From the NCBI RefSeq assembly GCF_024614185.1, contig NZ_JAHTLF010000018.1, forward strand, positions 281,811-345,810: a stretch of DNA of 64,000 nt, in the 5' to 3' direction. Position numbers and translations under genes: made by a program. The stretch is from Nocardioides carbamazepini. Lineage in GTDB: Bacteria; Actinomycetota; Actinomycetes; Propionibacteriales; Nocardioidaceae. The stretch's first letter is position 1. The number at the start of each line of letters is the position of its first letter. Below the pieces are notes generated by a model, which saw only the letters and a list, made by a program, of their open reading frames with translations, searched no databases and was not told the DNA's origin. This document shows positions 26,132 through 35,147 of this stretch, piece by piece.

Positions 26132-29100
26132 AGGGCGCTGACCTTCTCGGCGCCGGCGAGGAGCGGCTCCCACAGCGTCCACGCGTACGCCGGCAGGCCG
26201 GCGTCGATGAGCACCGAGACCGGCGCGGCGTGCCCCCAGATCCGGCGGTGCACCGGGTCGTCGTCCTCGCCCTTGATGCCCCACTGGTTGTAGGGGTCGG
26301 TGGTCCAGGCGGCGGCCGCGGCGTCGACCGGGTCGATGTCCATGCCGCGCAGCTCCTTGGCCCGGGCCTCGGCCCAGGCGTGGGCGGTGCGGACCGGGAT
26401 CGGCAGCGGGCGAGTGGCGCCCTCGTCGTAGAGGGCCACGACGGCGGCCAGCCACGCGGCGGCCCGGTGGTCGAGCGGACCGGCCAGCGCCCGCTGCGGG
26501 CCGCTCCGGGCGCGGGCGATCGCGTGGCTGGTCCAGTTCTCGTCGGGGTGGGTGGCGCTGAGGGCGACGACCTGCAGCCACGCCGCGATCCGCTGCTTCG
26601 GTCCGGGTCGCGAGTAGGTGACGTCGACGACCTGGTTGCCGTGGACCCGCGGCACCGTGCCGGTGAGCCGCCGGCCGCCGCCGAGGTCGACATCGACGTC
26701 GACGCTGCGGGCGGGGGCGGCGCGCAGGGATGCGCTCTGCTGGAGGAGCGCCTGGCAGTCGCGGACGACGTCGGTGAGGGCGCCGTGGCCGAGTCCGAAC
26801 GGCGGCAGCGAGCCGCGCAGCTGCTCGGCGAGCATCACGGCCTCGCCGGTGGCGGCCGGGTCGTCGGAGGACAGCACGGCCTTCAGCAGCCGGTCGCCGA
26901 TCGCCCACCGCTCCAGGTTGTCGAGGTCGACCGGGATCGCGTCGGCGACCTCGCCGGGCTCGAACGGGGTGGCGACGTCGAGCCGCCCCCGCAGGAAGGA
27001 GCGGGCCGGGCGCAGCACGAAGTCGACGAGGTCGGCGAGCGACACGTCCTGGGGCGGGCGGGCCGGCAGCGCGCCGTCGAGGAACGAGGGGACCTGCGCC
27101 CGCTCGCGCACCGAGGCCCGGGCGCCGGCGAGCGAGGCGCGGTCGAAGCTGAACGGCCCGGGGCCGACGAGTGCTCCGGGGACGTGGTTGCGCGGGTCGA
27201 AGCCCTGCAGCGGGTGGCGGACGACGACCTGCGCACGCACGGGTGCCGCGGCCGTGCGGTCGAGCGCGTCGAGCAGCTCCCCGAGCGGTACGGCGGGCGG
27301 CCGTTCCTGGCCGGTGTGCTCGGCGGCGCCGGTGTAGGTGACGACGACCCGCTCCCCCGCCGCGAGGATCGCGTCGAGCAGCAGCTGACGGTCCTCGCCG
27401 CGCAGGTCGCGCTCGCCGACGCGGGGCCGTCGGCCGAGGACGTCGTCGCCGTTGACGCCACTGGTGCGCGGGAAGACGCCGTCGTCGAGCCCGACCAGGC
27501 ACACCACCCGGTGCGGCACGGACCGCATCGGCACCATGGTGCTGACCGTCAGCATCCCGGTGCGGAAGTTCCCCCGGGTGGGGCGGCCGGCCAGCCGGGC
27601 CTGCAGCAGCGCGCGGACGTCGGCGAGACGCAAGGGCACGCCCGTGTCGTCAGTGTCGCTCTCGGCAGCGCTCCCAGCACCAGCTTGTGCGCGGGCGAGC
27701 TCGCGCTCGAACTGCGGCAGCTGCCAGGCGTCGTCGTCATCGACCTCGCACAGGTCGCGCACGCCCTCGGCGATGGCGGTGAACCACGCGTCGGCGGCGG
27801 TGGCCCGGTCGAGCGCCGTGAGGCAGGCGCCGAGCCGGGCGACGGCCTCGCTCAGCCGGCCGACGAGCTCGATCTCGCCGCTGGCGATGTCGTCGACGGG
27901 CAGGCCGCGCCCGACGCGGCGGTGCTCGTCGTCGCTCATCACGACGCCGAGCAGCAGCCGGTCGAGACCGGCCCGCCAGGTGTTGTGCTCGAACCCGTCC
28001 ATGGCGTACGCCGCCCGCTGGGTGGCGTCGATCCCCCACCGGACCCCCGCCTCGGCGACCCAGCGCGTCATCCGCGTGAGGTCGTCGTCGCTGAACCCGA
28101 ACCGGCGCCGGCACACCGGTCTGGCCAGCAGGTCGAGGACCTGGGAGGCGGTGGCGCGGCCGCCCGCGAGCTCGACCAGCACGACGGCGACCGCGAGCAG
28201 CGGATTGGTGCTGCTCACCGCGCGGTCGGCCAGCCGGACCCGCAGCTGGTGGGCGGGGTGCAGCTCGGCCCCACCCGCGGCACCGGGGCCGGCGCCCCCC
28301 GAGGTCTCGCCGATCAGCTCGCCGAGGCCGAAGCCCGCGGAGATCAGCGGCGCGTAGGTCTCGACGTCGGGACACATCACGACGATGTCGCGGGGCTCGA
28401 GGGTCGGGTCGTCCTCGAGCAGGCCGACGAGCAGCTCGCGCAGCACCTCGACCTGGCGGGCCGGACCGTGGCAGGCGTGCACCTGCAGCGAACGGTCGTC
28501 GGCCCGCAGCACCCGCCGGGCCTGCTCGTCGGCCGACGGCACCCGGTTGGCGCGCAGGTCGGACTGCAGCCAGCCGAGCAGGTCGTCGGCCGCGACCGGG
28601 TCGGCGGCCGCGCCGGCGTCGACCGCCTCGCCCGCGCGCACGCGCGCCCCGAGCACCGTCGCCAGCTCCCGCGCGTCACGGCCGAGCGAGGCGAGCAGCG
28701 GATGGTGGGCGAGCTCGACCGATGCGGCGGCGTCCCGTGGGCCCACTTCCACGCCGGCCGCGGCCACGGCATCCCACAGCGCCGCCGACGGCTGGGCCAG
28801 CCACAGGTGGACGTCGCGGTGCTCCGCCAGCGCGACCAGCAGGTCGACCTCCGTCTCGGGCAGCCGGGTGTGGCCGAACAGGGAGAGCCGGTCGGGCAGG
28901 TCCAGCCCCGCCACCTGACCGGCCCGCAGCGCGGCGCGGACCCGGTCGTGCCGGAGGTCCGGCGGCTCGGTGTGCCCGGCCGCCGCCATCCGGTCGAGCA
29001 GCCGCCGCCACAGCTCGGCCTCCCACGCGAGGTCCGCGGCCAGCGGCCCGCCGGCACCGTCGCTGTCGCGCCCCTCGCGCCAGTCGCGGACCACTCCCGG

Positions 29101-29556
29101 CCGCTGCACGGCGTACGACGTGAACAGCTCCGCGAGCCGACGCGCGACCGCCCAGCGGCGGCTCCGGCGCAGCTCGCCCTCCTCGCTGGCGACCTGGTGC
29201 CCGAGGTAGGTCGCCAGCGTGGCGCACCACGGCTCGCCGAGCGAGTCGTCGACCGTGGCGAGCAACGGCCAGACCAGACGGTCGGGATGCCAGGGGTCGT
29301 CGCGGTCGCGACCCAGCAGCAGTCCGACCAGGGACGCCGGCTGGAGGAGTCGCACCCCCGCGCACACGCCGTCCCCGCCCAGCGGCCCGGCCCCCAGGCG
29401 GTGCGACAGCCGCTGCGTGAGCCACCGCTCGACGCCCTTGGCCGGCACGACGACGACCTCGCTGGCGAACGGGTCGGGCAGCGGCGTCGCGAGCAGCTCG
29501 CCGAGGTCGTCGGCGAGGAGGTCGGTCCGCGCGGCGCGGTGCAGGTGGAGGGCCAT
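26128..29556 (-). CDS. recC: exodeoxyribonuclease V subunit RecC
   Basis: A 1142-residue inactive-helicase subunit that splits the DNA duplex and recognises the Chi-type site in RecBCD. The start MALHLHRAARTDLLADDLGE and PFASEVVVVPAKGVERWLTQ are typical, as are LSLFGHTRLPETEVDLL, DIVVMCPDVETYAPLI, and LVGLDDGVFPR with GERDLRGEDRQLLLDAIL. Length matches the family. The stop overlaps recB. Eleven bases upstream on the same strand a double-TetR gene ends, so recC may be read from an operon that starts as far up as 32338. Confidence 0.94.
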   Translation of the reverse strand: MALHLHRAARTDLLADDLGELLATPLPDPFASEVVVVPAKGVERWLTQRLSHRLGAGPLGGDGVCAGVRLLQPASLVGLLLGRDRDDPWHPDRLVWPLLATVDDSLGEPWCATLATYLGHQVASEEGELRRSRRWAVARRLAELFTSYAVQRPGVVRDWREGRDSDGAGGPLAADLAWEAELWRRLLDRMAAAGHTEPPDLRHDRVRAALRAGQVAGLDLPDRLSLFGHTRLPETEVDLLVALAEHRDVHLWLAQPSAALWDAVAAAGVEVGPRDAAASVELAHHPLLASLGRDARELATVLGARVRAGEAVDAGAAADPVAADDLLGWLQSDLRANRVPSADEQARRVLRADDRSLQVHACHGPARQVEVLRELLVGLLEDDPTLEPRDIVVMCPDVETYAPLISAGFGLGELIGETSGGAGPGAAGGAELHPAHQLRVRLADRAVSSTNPLLAVAVVLVELAGGRATASQVLDLLARPVCRRRFGFSDDDLTRMTRWVAEAGVRWGIDATQRAAYAMDGFEHNTWRAGLDRLLLGVVMSDDEHRRVGRGLPVDDIASGEIELVGRLSEAVARLGACLTALDRATAADAWFTAIAEGVRDLCEVDDDDAWQLPQFERELARAQAGAGSAAESDTDDTGVPLRLADVRALLQARLAGRPTRGNFRTGMLTVSTMVPMRSVPHRVVCLVGLDDGVFPRTSGVNGDDVLGRRPRVGERDLRGEDRQLLLDAILAAGERVVVTYTGAAEHTGQERPPAVPLGELLDALDRTAAAPVRAQVVVRHPLQGFDPRNHVPGALVGPGPFSFDRASLAGARASVRERAQVPSFLDGALPARPPQDVSLADLVDFVLRPARSFLRGRLDVATPFEPGEVADAIPVDLDNLERWAIGDRLLKAVLSSDDPAATGEAVMLAEQLRGSLPPFGLGHGALTDVVRDCQALLQQSASLRAAPARSVDVDVDLGGGRRLTGTVPRVHGNQVVDVTYSRPGPKQRIAAWLQVVALSATHPDENWTSHAIARARSGPQRALAGPLDHRAAAWLAAVVALYDEGATRPLPIPVRTAHAWAEARAKELRGMDIDPVDAAAAAWTTDPYNQWGIKGEDDDPVHRRIWGHAAPVSVLIDAGLPAYAWTLWEPLLAGAEKVSAL

Positions 29557-29567
29557 CGGGGCCGAGG

Positions 29568-30761
29568 TTACTGACCGGGTTCGGCGGAACGTGTCCCGAG
29601 GACCGCCCGGCCGATCCGCTGCAACGCCGCCCGCTGGCCGGCCTCGTCGAGGGGCAGGCGCAGGCGCATCGTGTTGACGACGGTCTGGGTCGACCGCACC
29701 AGTGCCTGGGCGTCGGGGCGCGTCAGCTCGGGCCGGCAGGCGACGAGCAGCACGGCCCACTCGTCGACGTAGTCCTGCTGCATCCGCCGGATCGGCGCCC
29801 GCTCGTCCTCAGGGACGTGGACGACCTCGGTGAACAGCGCGGCCAGCGCATCCCCCTGGGCGACGTTGATGCGTACCAGTGACGCGAGCGCCTGCTCGAG
29901 CGCCTCGGCGGCGTCATCGGTGGACGAGAGGACGCCGGCGAGTTCGAACTGCATGGCGTCGAGGCAGCGCGTGATGACGTGGGCGAGGAGTGCCGACTTG
30001 CGGGGGAAGTGGTGATAGAGCGTCGGTCCGGAGATCCCGGCGGCGGCGCCGATGTCGTCCATGCCGACGGCTCTGAAGCCCCGCTCGGCGAACAGGCGTA
30101 CGGCGGCCGAGAGCACCGCCTCGCGCCGGGACACCGGTCGCAGCCTGCCCCGCTGACCGACCACCGCGCGGGGCACGACGGCACGACCGGGCAGGAGCTC
30201 CCCGACCGCGGCCACCGCGGTGGCCGCCTCGACCAGCAGCCGTCGCGTGCGGTCGCGATCGACCCGGGCCCGCTCGAAGGCGCGGCCCGTGGTCAGCACG
30301 GAGTGCACGGCCCAGGTGCGCGCCTCGGCGTCGGCGTGGCCGATGCTGTCGGGCGCGGCCGCCACGACAGCCCGGCGCAGCGGCTCCAGCGCGGCGAGGT
30401 ACCGCACCTCCAGCTCCGCGGCGCATCCCGGCTCGAGGAAGACCTGGCCGCGCTGCCACACGCTCCCCGGCCGGTTCGGACGCAGCAGGAGGGTCGCGGC
30501 GGCGTCCAGCAGCGCCGGCAGGTCCGCCGCGCCGCCGTACGCCTGCTCGAGCAGCTCGATCTCCTGCTCGACCGCGGCCGCGAGGAGCCCCGACTTGCCG
30601 CGGAAGTGGCGATACAGCGCCGAGGCCGTGATGCCCACCTCCGCGGCGATGTCGGCGACCGCGACGTCGTGGAACCCGCCCTGCTCGAACTGGCGTGCCG
30701 CCGCGGCCACGATCAGCTGCTTGCGGTTGCGGGGCCGACGCTGCGGCGCCTCCTCGGACAC
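29568..30761 (-). CDS. tandem TetR regulator (two TetR units fused)
   Basis: A 397-residue protein containing two complete TetR modules. The first helix-turn-helix is ADIAAEVGITASALYRHFRG (about 36-55), with its ligand domain to about 205. The second is DDIGAAAGISGPTLYHHFPR (about 235-255), with its own ligand domain to the end. One chain could thus act as an internal dimer. The GTG start is followed by a basic leader (RRPRNRK). It lies 12 bases after the patatin gene and 11 bases before recC. Its target and ligand are unknown; lipid-related control is plausible from the patatin neighbour. Confidence 0.88.
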   Translation of the reverse strand: MSEEAPQRRPRNRKQLIVAAAARQFEQGGFHDVAVADIAAEVGITASALYRHFRGKSGLLAAAVEQEIELLEQAYGGAADLPALLDAAATLLLRPNRPGSVWQRGQVFLEPGCAAELEVRYLAALEPLRRAVVAAAPDSIGHADAEARTWAVHSVLTTGRAFERARVDRDRTRRLLVEAATAVAAVGELLPGRAVVPRAVVGQRGRLRPVSRREAVLSAAVRLFAERGFRAVGMDDIGAAAGISGPTLYHHFPRKSALLAHVITRCLDAMQFELAGVLSSTDDAAEALEQALASLVRINVAQGDALAALFTEVVHVPEDERAPIRRMQQDYVDEWAVLLVACRPELTRPDAQALVRSTQTVVNTMRLRLPLDEAGQRAALQRIGRAVLGTRSAEPGQ

Positions 30762-30773
30762 GATCCCCGCGCC

Positions 30774-31757
30774 TCAGCCCGAGGGCCCGTCGAGGAAGGC
30801 GGCCATCGCGCCCCTCCCCCGCTCGATCGCGTCGTCGATGACACCGAGGTCGCCACTGAGCCGCGTCACGTCGGGCGAGCCGAGCGGCGGACGGACCTCC
30901 ACGAGGGTCGGTACGTCGGCCGTGGTGCCCGCGGCGAGCTGGAGGTCGTCCTCGGCGTAGGTCCGATGCCGTCCGATGTGGGCCGCGCCGGCCGCCCGCC
31001 CGTGGCGCAGGAAGTACGGCGCCAGCAGCATCCGCTCGACCCGAGACGGCGGTACGGCGCGCTGGTCGGCCCGGCGGGTGCGCAGGACCAGCACATGGGT
31101 GGCGCCCTGCGCGAGTGCGGTGCGGTAGGGCACTCCCTCGGAGAGTCCCCCGTCGACGTACGTCCGGCCGCCGAGCCGCACCGGACGGCCGGCGAGCAGC
31201 GGGATGCAGGAGCTCGCCCGCAGCGCGGTCTGGGCGCCGATCCGGTCGGTGACGTACGACGCCAGGTCGGCCGCCGCCCCGGTCGCGGCGTCGGTCGCGA
31301 TCGGGTGGAAGCCGATCGGGTTGGCGACGATGGCGTCGAAGTCCATCGGCGTGATCTCCTCGTACACGTGGTGCACCAGGCGGCCGAGGTCGACCACCGG
31401 CCCGCCACGCAGGATGCGTCGCGGATCGGTCACCCTCGCCGCGGCGACCTCCGGCCACGCCCAGCTGCGGATCCAGCGCCGGGCCTCGCCGGTCAGCAGC
31501 CAGGCACCGTTGAGAGCACCGCCGGACGTGCCGTAGACGTCATCGAACGCGTCGGTCAGGCCGGCCTCGTCGATCGCCAGCGCCATCCCGGCCGAGTACG
31601 CCGCCCGGCTGCCGCCGCCCTCGATGGCGAGGGCGATCCGGTGCCCGTCACCGCGCTGTCCGGGCAGGCTGCCGGAGCGTCGCCGCTCCCGGAGCACGGC
31701 CAGGAGCGAGGCACCCACGGGCCGCCTCATCCCGGCATCGTCACGGAGGGAGTTCAT
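30774..31757 (-). CDS. patatin-like phospholipase
   Basis: A 327-residue patatin-fold lipid acyl hydrolase. The oxyanion hole is IEGGGSRAAYSAG, the nucleophile is Ser78 in YGTSGGAL (GxSxG) and the catalytic Asp202 lies in YVDGGLSEG, completing the Ser-Asp dyad. No signal peptide is visible, so it probably acts in the cytoplasm or on the inner membrane face. Its start overlaps the stop of the acetyltransferase gene (ATGA). Confidence 0.92.
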   Translation of the reverse strand: MNSLRDDAGMRRPVGASLLAVLRERRRSGSLPGQRGDGHRIALAIEGGGSRAAYSAGMALAIDEAGLTDAFDDVYGTSGGALNGAWLLTGEARRWIRSWAWPEVAAARVTDPRRILRGGPVVDLGRLVHHVYEEITPMDFDAIVANPIGFHPIATDAATGAAADLASYVTDRIGAQTALRASSCIPLLAGRPVRLGGRTYVDGGLSEGVPYRTALAQGATHVLVLRTRRADQRAVPPSRVERMLLAPYFLRHGRAAGAAHIGRHRTYAEDDLQLAAGTTADVPTLVEVRPPLGSPDVTRLSGDLGVIDDAIERGRGAMAAFLDGPSG

Positions 31758-32338
31758 GCCGGCAGCTCGCGCACCACCCGGGCCGGGCTGCCGACGGCCA
31801 GCACGCCGGCCGGCAGGTCGCGCGTGACGACCGAGCCGGCGCCGACGACGGTGTTCGCGCCGATGGTGACGCCCGGGCACACGATCACGCCGCCACCCAA
31901 CCAGACGTTGTCGCCGATCGCGATGGGCAACGCGTTCTCCCACTTGTCGCGGCGCAGCCCTGCCTCCAGCGGGTGCAGCGGCGTGAGCAGCTGGACGTTG
32001 GGCCCGATCTGCACGTCGTCGCCGATCGTGATCGGCGCGACGTCGAGGGCGACCAGGCCGAAGTTCACGAAGGCCCGCGCTCCGATCCGCACCTGACGGC
32101 CGTAGTCGACGCGCAACGGCGGGCGGACGGCTGTCTCCTCGCCGATCGCGCCGAGGAGCTCGCCGAGGATCGTCGTACGCCGCTCGCGCTCGCGGACCCC
32201 GGTCGCGTTGTAGGCCTCGGTCAGCTCCTGCGCGCGGGCGTAGGCCTCGATCAGCTCGGGGTCGTCGGCGAGGTAGAGGTCGCCGTCATCCATCCGCTCC
32301 CGCATGGAGCGGCCGTCGGTCTCGGGTCGTCCGGTCAT
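31754..32338 (-). CDS. sugar O-acetyltransferase (LacA/Maa-like)
   Basis: A 194-residue left-handed beta-helix acetyltransferase of the maltose/galactoside acetyltransferase family. The N-terminal Mac domain (MRERMDDGDLYLADDPELIE) is followed by hexapeptide repeats such as PITIGDDVQIGPNVQLLTPL, the catalytic His in LTPLHPLEAG, and AIGDNVWLGGGVIVCPGVTI. It would transfer acetyl from acetyl-CoA to a sugar hydroxyl. It is the first gene of the minus-strand set that continues through patatin, double-TetR and recC-recB. Confidence 0.92.
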   Translation of the reverse strand: MTGRPETDGRSMRERMDDGDLYLADDPELIEAYARAQELTEAYNATGVRERERRTTILGELLGAIGEETAVRPPLRVDYGRQVRIGARAFVNFGLVALDVAPITIGDDVQIGPNVQLLTPLHPLEAGLRRDKWENALPIAIGDNVWLGGGVIVCPGVTIGANTVVGAGSVVTRDLPAGVLAVGSPARVVRELPA

Positions 32339-32411
32339 GGGTCCCAGCCTGCCCGACGGCCCGAGCGTTCGGGGACCGCGGCCTCTCGATGCCGGGTCGT
32401 GCACGCCGGGA

Positions 32412-32466
32412 GGCTCTCCTCGGTCTTCCGCGACCGCCGCGGACGGACGCCCGAACGAGGAGAGCC
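32412..32466 (+). promoter_or_regulatory. hairpin sequestering the lipoprotein Shine-Dalgarno
   Basis: GGCTCTCCTCG (32412-32422) is the exact reverse complement of CGAGGAGAGCC (32456-32466), which contains the GAGGAGAG ribosome site and ends right at the ATG of the next gene. The loop holds a second stem, CCGCG/CGCGG, flanked by GTC/GAC. If transcribed, the RNA would mask the start, as in RNA thermometers or cis-regulated leaders. Confidence 0.6.
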
Positions 32467-32973
32467 ATGTCCATCACCCTTGCCCGCCCCGCCGCGGCCA
32501 CCGCCGTCGTCCTCGGTGTGCTCGCACTCACGGCCTGCGGCGGCGACGACCCGTCCGGTGGCCGGACCGCCGACGACGAGATCAGCGAGGCGACGGAGCG
32601 GCTCGCGGACGCCCAGGAGGACTCGGGCGTGCCCGAGGAGTGCGAGGCGGCGTTCCCGATGGCGTGGGGCGAGCCGGACCTGGCCGACGCGGCGCTGCCG
32701 CCCGGTTGGCCCGAGCCGCCCGCGGGCGCGGTGCTGTGCGCGGTGTCCGGTGGCGACGGCAGCGTGCAGACCGTCGACTACGCCGCCGACCAGGAGGCGG
32801 CCGCGGTCCTCGACCACTACGAGGACGCGCTCGCCGGTGCCGAGGGGTACGACGTGACCCGCGAGGAGCCGCCCGGCCTCGGCCACGAGGTCGTCAGCGG
32901 GCTCGCCGGCGACGCGGGCTTCCAGGTGGACCCGCGCGACGGCGGGTTCCGGCTCGCGTTCGACGCCTCCTGA
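32467..32973 (+). CDS. small secreted lipoprotein
   Basis: A 168-residue exported protein. The signal sequence MSITLARPAAATAVVLGVLA ends in the lipobox LTAC, so the mature protein should begin with a lipid-modified Cys about 22 residues in. The mature part is acidic with no known domain; it has two further Cys (ECEAAF and VLCAVSG) that may form a disulfide. It diverges from the acetyltransferase gene. Translation may be controlled by the hairpin that covers its ribosome site. Confidence 0.85.
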   Translation: MSITLARPAAATAVVLGVLALTACGGDDPSGGRTADDEISEATERLADAQEDSGVPEECEAAFPMAWGEPDLADAALPPGWPEPPAGAVLCAVSGGDGSVQTVDYAADQEAAAVLDHYEDALAGAEGYDVTREEPPGLGHEVVSGLAGDAGFQVDPRDGGFRLAFDAS

Positions 32974-33089
32974 GGACCGGGCTGCGGGACTGGGCTGCGG
33001 GACGGACGGCGGGACCGGACGGCAGGACCGGGCAGCCCGGGCGAACGAGGACTGCGGACCTTGCCCGCCGGGCCACCGGATCCAGCACA

Positions 33090-35147
33090 ATGCCGCCCAT
33101 GGACGAGCGCGTCGGGTGCCGGCCCGACGACGTCGGGCGGCGTCGCCGCGCGCTGGGGATCGTCGCCCTGACCTGGGGTCTCGCCCTCGCTGCGGGCTCG
33201 ATGACGCTGGCGGCGGGTGGACCGTTCGGCGAGGTCCCGTGGCACGCCGAGCGGAGCTACTTCGCGCTCTACGTCCTCGTCGCCCTCACCACCGGGCCCA
33301 CCTCGGCCATGATCGTGCGGCGCGGCCACCACCCGGCCGGCCCCCTCACCGCCTTCATCGGGATCGGCTTCGCCGCCTCGGCGGCCGCGCTGGGGTGGAG
33401 CCTCCTCACCTGGACCCACCCGGGCCTGCCCGGCGCCGGGCTCGCCGTGCAGGCGTCCGGCTGGCTCTCCGCGCCCGGTGGGTTCCTGGCCATCACGGTG
33501 CTGCCGTGGCTCCTGCGGCCGGACCGGCTGACCCCGGTCCGGCGGGCGCTGGCGGCGACCGGCGTCCTCGCCAGCGGGCTCATCACCCTGCTCACGGCGA
33601 TCAGCCAGCAGCCGGGCGCACCCCCCAATCCGCTCTCGCTCGACGGCACCGCCACGGGGACGGCCGCGATGCACCTGGCGTGGCCGTGCGTGGGGGTCGC
33701 CGGGGTCGTCGGCCTGCTCGCGGTCGCGGACGTCGTCCGGCAGTGGCGGGGAGAGCCTCGCGACGGTGCCCGGGCGTACGGCGTCCTGGTGGCGGCTGTC
33801 GCGCTGATGTTCGCCGGCATGGCCGTGCTCCAGCTCTGGCCGCCCGGTTGGGGCCGGGCCTCCGTCCAGCCGCTCGGGGTGCCGATCCTCGCCGTCGCCC
33901 AGGTGCTGCTGTGCCTGTCCGTGGTCGTGGTCGTGCTGCGCACCTGGGACCGCGGCTCCGAGGTCGTCGTACCCCGGCTCGTCGTGTGGGCCCTGCTGTC
34001 GTCCGTGGTCGCGCTGCTCTACGTCGGGTCGGTGGGCCTCGCCATCCGGCTGCTCCCGGTCAGCGACGACACCGCCCGCACCCTGGTCGTCGCCGGCCTG
34101 GCCCTGGTGATCCACCCGCTGCGCCAGGGGTTGCAGGGCCGGGTGGACCGGCTCGTGCACGGAGGTGCCGCGGACCCGGTCCGGCTGCTCACCCAGCTCG
34201 GGCGGCAGGTGCGGGGCGAGAGCCGGCACGACGTGCTGCCGGCGCTCGTCGAGAGCGTCCGCGACGGACTGCGGCTGGGCCGGGTGACGGTGGTGTCGGC
34301 CTCGGAGCCCCTGATCGAGGTGAGCAGCGGAACCGACCGCCCCCGGGCCCCGGCCGAGCACCGGGCGAGCGTCCGGCTCGTGGTGGACGACCGTCACATC
34401 GGGGACCTGACCGCGCTGGCGGCACCCGGGCAACGCCTCGACGGGCGCACCCGGCGCGTGCTCCGGTCGCTGTCCGACGTCCTCGCGCTCAGTCTCGACC
34501 TCGTCCAGTCCCAGCTGCGGCTGCAGGCCGCGTCGGAGCGCCTCGGCGAGGTGCGGCACGAGGAGCGCCGGATGCTGCGCCGCGAGCTGCACGACAGCCT
34601 GGGGCCGGCCATCGCCGGTGTCGGCCTCGGCCTGGCGGCCGCGCAGCGCCGGCTGCGTCACGACCCACCGGGTGCGTCCGCGCTGCTGGACGAGATGCGC
34701 GGCGAGCTGACCCGGCGCACCGAGGACATCCGGATGCTGGCCCGCTCGCTCCTGCCGGCCCAGCTCGACGACGGCGACCTCGCCGCCGCGCTCGACGTCC
34801 TCGCCACACGGTTCCGCGGCGCCGGCCTGGACGTGCGGACCCGTGTCGACCCGACGGCCATCCTCGGGACCCGCCATCAGATAGCGGTCTACCACGTTGC
34901 GACCGAGGCGCTCATGAACGTCTACCGGCATGCCCGGGCCGAGACGGTCGAGCTCGCCGTGGACGCACCGGCCGGCGGGGGCGTCGTACTCGACGTCGTC
35001 GACGACGGCTGCGGGCTCGGCGACGCTCCCCGCGTGGGGGTCGGTCTGACATCGATGCGCGAGCGGGCCGACGAGCTCGGTGGCAGCGTCGTGGTGGAGT
35101 CTCGCCCGGAGACCCCCGGAACCCGCGTGAGGATGGTGCTGCCATGA
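33090..35147 (+). CDS. NarL-type sensor histidine kinase
   Basis: A 685-residue membrane kinase. About eight hydrophobic segments fill residues 20-345. A GAF-like linker region (about 365-470) follows, then the HisKA_3 domain with phospho-acceptor His501 in RRELHDSLGPAIAG, and a HATPase domain with the N box around HVATEALMNVYRHARA and the G box DVVDDGCGLG plus VGLTSMRERADELGG. No extracellular sensor domain is apparent, so the stimulus is probably sensed in the membrane. A second ATG lies three codons on; neither has a strong ribosome site. The stop overlaps the regulator gene. Confidence 0.93.
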   Translation: MPPMDERVGCRPDDVGRRRRALGIVALTWGLALAAGSMTLAAGGPFGEVPWHAERSYFALYVLVALTTGPTSAMIVRRGHHPAGPLTAFIGIGFAASAAALGWSLLTWTHPGLPGAGLAVQASGWLSAPGGFLAITVLPWLLRPDRLTPVRRALAATGVLASGLITLLTAISQQPGAPPNPLSLDGTATGTAAMHLAWPCVGVAGVVGLLAVADVVRQWRGEPRDGARAYGVLVAAVALMFAGMAVLQLWPPGWGRASVQPLGVPILAVAQVLLCLSVVVVVLRTWDRGSEVVVPRLVVWALLSSVVALLYVGSVGLAIRLLPVSDDTARTLVVAGLALVIHPLRQGLQGRVDRLVHGGAADPVRLLTQLGRQVRGESRHDVLPALVESVRDGLRLGRVTVVSASEPLIEVSSGTDRPRAPAEHRASVRLVVDDRHIGDLTALAAPGQRLDGRTRRVLRSLSDVLALSLDLVQSQLRLQAASERLGEVRHEERRMLRRELHDSLGPAIAGVGLGLAAAQRRLRHDPPGASALLDEMRGELTRRTEDIRMLARSLLPAQLDDGDLAAALDVLATRFRGAGLDVRTRVDPTAILGTRHQIAVYHVATEALMNVYRHARAETVELAVDAPAGGGVVLDVVDDGCGLGDAPRVGVGLTSMRERADELGGSVVVESRPETPGTRVRMVLP

